Positions 56,985-64,000 of a stretch of DNA of 64,000 bases are shown here, in pieces. The position numbers were made by a program, and so were the translations under genes. Within the stretch, counting starts at the first letter, position 1; every line of letters starts with the position of its first letter. This DNA comes from Plazaster borealis (Eukaryota; Echinodermata; Asteroidea; Forcipulatida; Labidiasteridae), in contig CM037474.1 in the NCBI GenBank assembly GCA_021014325.1, positions 3,724,488 through 3,788,487 of the forward strand. The letters run 5' to 3'. The notes under the pieces were generated by a model, which was not told the DNA's origin, ran no database searches, and saw only the letters and a list, made by a program, of their open reading frames with translations.

Positions 56985-57125
56985 AACATGTAATTGCTTC
57001 CATGCCCCTCGTCATTGCATAGGTGCCCCTTGGAATGTTCCAGTTGAAACTTTAGTTTCACTCAATCATTGAGGCGCCCTTTAGGCTTTACTAAGAAATG
57101 TTTCCTTGCCCTGGGGTGGGGAGGC
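56985..57125 (-). repeat. Dispersed repeat, GGGCAAGG family
   Basis: ATTGCTTCCATGCCCCTCGT, CATTGCATAGGTGCCCCTTG, AGTTTCACTCAATCATTGAG and CCTTGCCCTGG match other copies. Confidence 0.6.
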
Positions 57126-57156
57126 AAAGATGTGGAGGGGGTTTACAGACAGCAAT

Positions 57157-57435
57157 CAGGGTTCTCCCCATGCACAAGCTAGCGTATTTGGCCAAAATGC
57201 ACAAATACGTGCGAAGTACAGACCATATAGATTTAAGATCAAATTCACAAAGATCATAAAACAAAAACTATTTCAAGTTTTTCATATTGCACAGTAGAGC
57301 TTTTAAAAACAAAAAAGACCATCAAATGAAAACAATTCCGAGGACCGCGTTTCAATTCAGCATGCTTCGGCCGAACTTGTTTAAGTCCAGAGAATGCACC
57401 ATAGGTTCAAAAGATCCTGGGGGAAAAACCCTGGC
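57157..57435. mobile_element. MITE with GGGTTCTCCCC / GGGGAAAAACCCTG termini
   Basis: Second copy of the 51,381 family. Shared interior words include AAGCTAGCGTATT, TTCAATTCAGCATGCTTCGG and AGAATGCACCATAG. Confidence 0.65.
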
Positions 57436-58218
57436 AATGCTGAAACAGTACAAACCCCCCTCATTATACATTCTTTGTACTTTACAATGCAAGTTTATCC
57501 TTGAGTAATGGCTAGTAGATGAGAGGCTTCATTAGGGTAGCTGGTGTTTGATTCACATTTGTAATTACACCTGCTATATGATCGTGCAGTTTTCATGCAG
57601 TTTTCATTATTTTAATCAAAGTCTACACTGAGTGTCTTGACTACAAATCATAATGCAGAGTAGGCTCATTATTATAAGGTATTTGCTTCAGCTCGATGGT
57701 GTTTATGGCACTGACATGTTTTTGATCAAAAAACGTCTAAAAATAATTGCTTTCAATATCTGGACAGTGTTCACCCTAAACAGATGTCTGCTGGCCAAAT
57801 GCCAGTTAAACACCTGAGGACCAGTCAAAATTCTGTCCACATAGAGTCCGGCTGACTAGTTCATTGCTTCCCACTGCTAAATGTATACCACTGCATGATC
57901 GTTCATAGCACTACAAATTACAAGTACCATGCAAAAAATGTCAATATTGGAAGTCAACCTTAATAAAATATGGACTAGTAAAAAAGGTGGCAGACCAGCT
58001 AATGGAAAATCTAACTGGTCCCACTTGCAAGTCAATGAGAAATTAAGGGCAAATTCTGTTTTAGGTGCAGTGAAATAAACACTGGTGTTGATTTGTTGAT
58101 ATTTACTCCGACAAAGAAAAATGAAAACAAGAAACAATACATTTTTTTGAGACCTCTCAAAATTAAAGTGGCCATGTAGATCGCATCCAACAAACTTTAA
58201 TGGTTTGTTTCCTTGGTA

Positions 58219-58795
58219 GCAGTGTTGTTGTCAAGACCACATAGCTCAAGACCCCGAGAATGAAACCTTCCCTCTAAGACTGAGATCAAGACTGAGACCT
58301 CAATAGCCAAGACTGATACCAAGACTGAGACCAGCCAATCAAGAACTAGACCCAGACCGAGACCTCAGACAAATCTGTACTGCAAACAATAAAACATCTT
58401 CAAAGCCAACTTTCTTTATTTCAATGGATTTTTAATGCTGAAGCACTGCTTTTTCCCTGTATGATGGCTTCACTCAGCCATGGTTGTCACATACACAACT
58501 GTAGCCACTATGTGGTACAGCGAAAAACATGCAACAGCGCTGCACCACACTCCAAGAAAAACAAAACAAAACAAAACACTGCACTGCGAGCTTGAAAATT
58601 ACGCTTGTTCTTTTTGGGTCCTTTTTCTATTTTTAAAAATGTTTTAAGACAATTATGAAATTAAGGTCTCATTATGAGACCCCACTAAGACCTTTGCTTC
58701 AAGACTGAGACCAAGTCTTAAAAGTTGAGATCTGGAAACAGCCGAGACCTCAACAAAATGGGTCTCAAGACCTGTCTCGGTAACACTGCAAGTTG
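58219..58795. repeat. CAAGACTGAGACC repeat with inverted ends
   Basis: CAGTGTTGTTGTCAAGACC at the left and GGTCTCAAGACCTGTCTCGG then TAACACTG at the right. CAAGACTGAGACC-like units lie inside both ends around a core of about 280 bp. Possibly a short inverted-repeat transposon. Confidence 0.55.
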
Positions 58796-59224
58796 GTAGT
58801 AATAAATTTATCCTTTTTTGTATGGACACGTTTCACAGTCAGGAATCTCAACAACAGTGAATAATGAAACTGATTATAAGCAGACTCCACTCTATTAGGG
58901 CTTATTAGGGACGATAATAGTGCAATTAACATGGCAAGCCGTGACGAACCAAATCTTACTCACAAACCATGATGAAGGATATCCCTGTCATGGAGAATGT
59001 GACATATGTTAAGATTAATCCACAGAGGTGATTCACAACTCAAACATTTCTACGCAATGTAGCGCGTTGAATTGAAACTGTGAAGGCTGGGAACACCACC
59101 ACTACTACCCAAAATGGTTCTTGGGAAAACCAGTAATAATTAAACCCAAATAAAATGCCTGGCCTTACACTTCATTGCTGGACGGTAGTTTGTCCTTACT
59201 TAAAGGGCATTTAAAAAGGGTTTT

Positions 59225-59510
59225 TACTATAACAGCTTAAAGGTCCCAAAGGCAATGGACCAAGGGCTTGGAGGCAATTGCCTCAGTAAAACATATGGGC
59301 CCAATTTCACAAAGCTGTTTACCAGGGCCCAATTTCATAAAGCACGTAAACTTGTACAAAAAATTGCTAAGCAAAGAAAACTCTTGCTTAAGAAAAATAG
59401 GTTACCAGCCAAAATGCCATACAGTTACCATTGCTGTGACTGGTACCCCACTCATTTCTTGCTCAGCAAAAACATTTGCTGAGCAGAATTTTTCTGCTGT
59501 TTGTCCTAGT
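59225..59510 (+). repeat. CCCAATTTCA-type MITE copies
   Basis: Positions 59,225-59,285 carry a GGGCAAGG-family fragment (AAAGGCAATGGACCAAGGGC). GGGCCCAATTTCACAAAGCT at 59,299 and GGGCCCAATTTCATAAAGCA at 59,326 then begin a GCTTAAG/TGCTTAG-rich body like 34,797-35,160. The right terminus is not clear. Confidence 0.5.
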
Positions 59511-60262
59511 GCTATCATATTTCTTGAAGCAACTTTTGTCCTCCCAATAAAAGCTCAGAAAAATTGTAACAGGTCTGCAAACTGAGTATCATGAAGTCGT
59601 CAACTAAATAACTTGAAACAAAAATTTGCCCAGATTCCTGTGAACTTTTGATTGAAAGAACCTCATCCTAATTCCCATGGCTGACTTATAAATACTAACA
59701 TCAATTTGAAACCAGAGAGGAAGGCCGTGGGACTGAAATCAAAAGAAAGGTGGTGATTTCATTTGGGATGATGTCTACACTGGAAAAGCCATCATGAGGG
59801 TTTGAGTGGAAATTGACGGGTTTTGCTTAGGATAGTCTCGTCCATCATACTTGATAAGATTGAAATTATCCTTTGGCTATGAAAACGTCCACAAAAAAAT
59901 CATCAAACTTGATCTGCATGAAGGCATGGAGTGGTCTGTTTCCCTACTTGAAGCCTGTGGGAATTTGACAATTTCAATCATAGCAGCTCTCAGCAGAGTG
60001 GTCGAATTCGAGAGTTGAACGTGTTCAAATCAGGTTTTTGTCAGCTGTGCAGAATCAGGCCTGCAGAAGAGATACGATAAAGATTCTACAGCGCAAGTAT
60101 CAGCCAGAATTTGGTAAAATGCATAAGCGAGTTTGAATAATGTCTGGTACACTGCCTTATTGTTCGGTCACAAGTGAATGCTCACTTTGAATTCCTCAGA
60201 CTATAGCATCCAGTGTTGCTATGTCACATGGTTTGAGGCAAGCTTTTGCACTGCAACCACCA

Positions 60263-60661
60263 GGGGTGCGTTTTGGCGGTCGTAACCAATACTAATAATA
60301 ATACGAGACATTTATATAGTGCATAATGCAGGAGCCTCTATGCGCAACACAAAACATAAAACAATGAAATGTTAATTGTTACAAAAATTGAAAATCTGAA
60401 GAGAGTCAGCTTAGTGAATATGAAGAGGTAAGTCGTTCCATAACGAAGGTGCAATGAAGTTGAAGGCTCTTTGACCATAGAATTTAGTGGAAAAAGTAGT
60501 TTGATCAGAAGGGTTTGGCCAGCAGAACAAAGAAGACAAACAGGAATATTTTTAAGGAGAAAATCAAATATTCAATAACTGTTTCGGTCAATGGCCAGTG
60601 ATTTAACCATTGTCCAATTCAACCAAAACAGTTATTGGTTACGACCACCAAAACGCACCCC
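60263..60661. mobile_element. MITE with GGGGTGCGTTTTGGCGGTCG termini
   Basis: GGGGTGCGTTTTGGCGGTCG then TAACCAAT at 60,263. ATTGGTTACGACCACCAAAA then CGCACCCC ends at 60,661. The termini match the nested element at 33,226-33,626, but the interior here is a LINE fragment. Confidence 0.8.
60286..60560 (-). mobile_element. LINE 3' fragment inside the MITE
   Basis: The minus strand reads TKFYGQRAFNFIAPSLWNDL then PLHIH and a stop, then DSLQIFNF. This matches the RAF..AAP.LWN.LP pattern of LINE ORF2 C-termini. The 3' end at about 60,286 is an (ATT)-type tail. At least one stop interrupts it. Confidence 0.7.
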
Positions 60662-60984
60662 AGATCAGCAAAGACTAGTATGGATCCTTGTTACACTATA
60701 TGTCATCGTTATGCTCCCAGCATATTGAAATTTGAATGATAATAATAACAGTAACTGGTATGAATCATACCAGACTCATCAAACTCTAATCATGCACGAC
60801 AGCATTTAATTGGCTATGAAAATGCAATTAGACAGCACGTTTGTATGTAATGAATATGGATTAATTAAACTATTTTGCACTTTAGTGAAAAACAAAATAG
60901 CTGATTGCAAATTGTTTACCAACCAATAATAAAAGCAGTAATGACGTTATGTTTTGACCCTAGTAGATGATGTACTAGATGTAT

Positions 60985-61040
60985 TTTGTTGTTTTTGTGG
61001 TTTTTTTTTTTTTTTTTTATTTTTTTTTTGGGGGGGGGCT
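60985..61040 (+). repeat. Long T run followed by G run
   Basis: About 18 T, an A, 11 T, then 9 G. Low-complexity and prone to sequencing-length error. Confidence 0.8.
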
Positions 61041-61066
61041 CTTTTTTAGCATTTGGGTGTTCAGTT

Positions 61067-61410
61067 ACCATACATCAGTAGATAACTTGAATTTGAAATA
61101 CAAGTGCATGTAGTTGTTTAACACATGTTTAATATGAGGATCAGGGTATGGATTAAGTCAGATCAGTATCTGGATTTGAATTAGGATCAATATTAGGATC
61201 GGGATCACAATATTGATCAACTTGGGATTACCCTACATCAGTAGATTACATAAGTTTGAAACAGAAATAGTTATGGTTAACAAAAAATGTTTTCATTAAC
61301 AAGTTAATCAGGGTTAATGAGGATCAGGGTATGGATTAAGTCAGATCAGTATCTGGATTTGGATCAGGACCAGCAATAAGGGTCAAGATTGGGATCACAA
61401 TTCATTTTTG
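61067..61410 (+). repeat. Tandem duplication, 182-bp offset
   Basis: AGGATCAGGGTATGGATTAA then GTCAGATCAGTATCTGGATTT occurs at 61,137 and 61,319, and 'cctacatcagtagat' occurs at both unit starts. GGATCA-rich filler lies between. Confidence 0.85.
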
Positions 61411-61529
61411 GATCAGCATGATTTTGTGGGCTCCTCATTTTTTTCTGAAAACTGCAGACGATCAGTTTTAAAATCTAACTGATTATTATAATCCACAAAG
61501 GAAACTGACTGAGTAAGTTTTAAATAATT

Positions 61530-61722
61530 TTGGGTTTGAACAAGGAAAAATTGACTACAGCGGGACTTGAACCTGTGACCTCCGTATTAATGTGCCCTAT
61601 ACCAACTGAGCTATCTAGCCCTAATGCATATCTTTGTTCGAGGGTGCCAGTCAGAAGCCATTCAACCTGTTTACAATACAACCTGGGAAGCTCTAAACAA
61701 TTTTTCCTTGTTCAACCCATGA
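61530..61722 (-). mobile_element. tRNA-derived SINE with inverted ends
   Basis: The minus strand contains TAGCTCAGTTGGTATAGGGC (A box) and GGTTCAAGTCCCGC (B box) with a tRNA-like spacing of about 72 nt. GGTTTGAACAAGGAAAAATT at 61,531 and AATTTTTCCTTGTTCAACCC at 61,701 are inverted copies enclosing it. The loop region does not give a clean cloverleaf, so I call a SINE or tRNA pseudogene, not a tRNA gene. Confidence 0.6.
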
Positions 61723-62189
61723 TTATTATTGTGGTGCTTACTGCAAAGCAACAGCAGAGGGTTCTGTCCTTGCACCAACAGCTACAAATGCTACAAATGC
61801 TAGAGACTCAACAGTCCGCTGGGATCTACTGGCTCGGCTCTTTAACACGATCCAGGTGAATATGCTTGAACAAGGTGTGTATTGCACTAGCATGGTCTTA
61901 TTAAGTGACGTTCATGTGTGCCACGATGAGGAGTTTTTATTGATATTATTCTAGGGCAAGGTCAGTGAGAATCTCACCACAAATGCAGGTGGAGTAAATG
62001 TTCACTCTACTGTCAGTTTTCTACATAAATATATATAGCTTATCTTTGTATCACTACAATAATTTAATGGAATACAAATAAACAACCCCCCCCCCCAATT
62101 AAGGAAATGCTTCCTTGCTAACCACTTTGAGAAGGAAGTTCTTGAAAAGAAAAGCAACTAAATATGTACATGGTTGCTTGAATGATCTA

Positions 62190-62770
62190 CACTAAACCTT
62201 CAGCTATTAACCCTAACTCCCAACCGACCTTTGTTAAAAACTTTCCCCAATCCATCAAATTCCAACATGAATAGTGCTACTGCTAATTCACTGGACCTAA
62301 CCCATCAAACTCCAACAGTGCAGTTGTAATAACAGTACCTAGTCCAACTGTTGGATATTGGTGGAGTGTGTATCCTTGGTCCTGTTCAAAGTATGAAGAG
62401 GGGGGTTTGGCATAACCCAACCCAGCAAAATCCAACAACTGTTACTGCACCATGGTTGAATGGTTGGGTCTGCCATTGTAAGAAACAATGGGATCAACAA
62501 TGCACCACATACATACAATAACATCACATGCCTTTATCAATTGTTTATTCCTCCTCCTTGCGCTTACAACAAAGGGATCAACAATGCACCACATGTACAT
62601 CATATGCCTTTGTCAGTTGTTTATTCCTCCTCCTTGCAATTCACCATACCCAATCCAACAAAGTCCAACAGAGAACTGCAAGTCTACAGTACCCATTCCA
62701 TCGCATTCCATCACTTTATCTATAGTACACAGTACCCAACCCATCATATCCCAACAAAACGAACTGTTGG
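62190..62770 (+). repeat. CCAACCCATCAAACTCCAACA-type short repeats
   Basis: Variants of CCCATCAAACTCCAAC recur at irregular spacing on both strands. An 86-bp-scale tandem duplication (GGGATCAACAATGCACCAC ... TTGTTTATTCCTCCTCCTTG) occupies about 62,489-62,638. Confidence 0.7.
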
Positions 62771-62822
62771 AGTTTGAGGGGATAAGGACTGTTAGGGTTT
62801 TAAAGTGAAAATCTTAGTCTGT

Positions 62823-63005
62823 GATTATTTTTGTATTTGTTAATACAAAAATAAAAAATATGTTCATTGATAAGGTAACTTGTCAGAACTAATTCATGAA
62901 CTCATAATTTGATGACATTACTCTCGAACACCTTGTTTTTGTGATGTCACAAAAACTGAATCTCTAGTTTTTGTATTTGTTAATACAAAAATAAAAAATC
63001 TGTTC
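62823..63005 (+). repeat. Duplicated palindromic AT-rich motif
   Basis: TTTTTGTATTTGTTAATACA then AAAATAAAAAAT occurs at about 62,828 and 62,966. Each copy is itself a hairpin (TTTTTGTATT/AATACAAAAA). Confidence 0.75.
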
Positions 63006-63009
63006 ATAT

Positions 63010-64000
63010 GATAATAATATGAAGAAAAGCAACAATAGTCAACAACCTCTTGTGACATTCAGTGGGGCTGGGCATTAGTCATAATGTGTAAACAAACATG
63101 AATTGTTAATCACTTAGTTTTGCAGAACTTACACAATATCCTGATATTAAATTAAACATTCCCAACCTCTCAATGAAATTCCATCAAACAACAATAAGTC
63201 ATTAATTGATAACAAGCTCTGAAACTATGATCCAAATTTTAGGAGGTATAGTATGTCAAAATGATGGCATTTCCACAGTTTGGTATTACCCCTTAAGTTG
63301 CTAACACAATTATGGGCTGTTTCTAGGCAACTATTCCATAAGGGAGATATATTTATAACATTATTGATATTGGTTATTAAAGGTCCTTCAAGCAGATTAC
63401 TGTGGTGAATGGAAAGTGTCACCTCGCTCCACAGACCTCGGTGTTAAAGTGTCATTATGAACTCTGACATAATAAACATCAGATAACCATGACGGACAGC
63501 TGGCAGAAATTACCTCGTGGCGTTAGTGTGTGTTATCTTTTTTTTCTTCAAATTAAGCAGGATTAAAATTAGATATCTCTATTACAAATGTATCATTCTG
63601 ATGAAACAAAGCATGGGTCTTATCTTATCTTATTTTGCTTCAGTTATTATTATTAAGGCAAAACCATAATGATAATTTAGTAATCTGAAAATAAAAGTAG
63701 TATTCCAAATCAAAATGGTGGAAACTGAAAAATATTCTTTTTTCTATACACCCCCTTAATAAAAAAATACATAAAGCAAATAAATCACATGTTATCTTAT
63801 GAATTATTCATAATCACAGGCCAAAACCACCCCGATATTTATCTGCATTGGATGAGTAAAGTAATAAATAGGGTAACATTTGCACAATTACTGTTGTTGA
63901 TGTTTTTGATATGCAATGGAAAATGTCACGGACCAATTAGCCTTCACTCAATCCAACCACAAGGCAACATACCTCAGCTCATTAAACATGTAGTTTAAAA
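63010..64000. other. Intron sequence, nothing assignable
   Basis: AT-rich sequence. No UBE2H exon 1, promoter or recognisable repeat was found up to the window edge. Confidence 0.4.

Noticed and set aside
55774..64000. UBE2H first exon
   Set aside because: No minus-strand ATG exon ending in the expected split Leu codon and GT donor was found. It is probably outside the window.

Overview
The window looks like AT-rich nuclear DNA from a marine invertebrate deuterostome, most likely an echinoderm and probably a sea star. The support is GT-AG exons of a conserved metazoan gene, tRNA-headed SINEs ending in (ATT)n or GCGCTATATAAG tails, truncated LINE 3' ends, and many short inverted-repeat elements that I associate with asteroid/echinoid genomes. 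The taxon call is inference. I see no bacterial genes, rRNA, functional tRNA genes or CRISPR.

Region 1 (1 to about 34,724) is one very large imperfect inverted repeat. The left arm (about 1-14,060) is the diverged reverse complement of the right arm (about 18,620-34,724), around a spacer of about 4.5 kb. Going inward, each arm carries in mirror order: a 52-nt exon-like block with splice signals, a 23-bp telomere-like tandem array, a 25-bp tandem array, a tRNA-derived SINE, a MITE, a second exon-like block (162 nt), an 81-bp minisatellite, and a diverged inner copy of that second block. The arms differ by substitutions, array copy number, a left-only GC-rich segment of about 1.8 kb and a right-only MITE of about 0.93 kb. 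This argues against a simple fold-back assembly artefact. No transposase, integrase or reverse transcriptase frame is visible in the inverted repeat or spacer.

Region 2 (about 34.7-64 kb) holds the one gene I can name: UBE2H, the ubiquitin-conjugating E2, on the minus strand. Its last six coding exons lie at 55,773-40,182 and encode 163 residues, including the HPN motif, the active-site cysteine and the acidic serine-rich tail. The first coding exon (about 18 residues) must lie beyond the right edge. The introns and flanks are full of SINEs, LINE 3' ends, MITEs and small tandem repeats. One intron also holds an unidentified GC-rich open frame (44,233-44,744) that ends beside a strong splice donor.

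The main novelty candidate is the modular inverted repeat with its paired arrays and repeated exon-like blocks. It resembles in outline the foldback (TU-like) elements known from sea urchins but is much larger, or it could be an old inverted segmental duplication.
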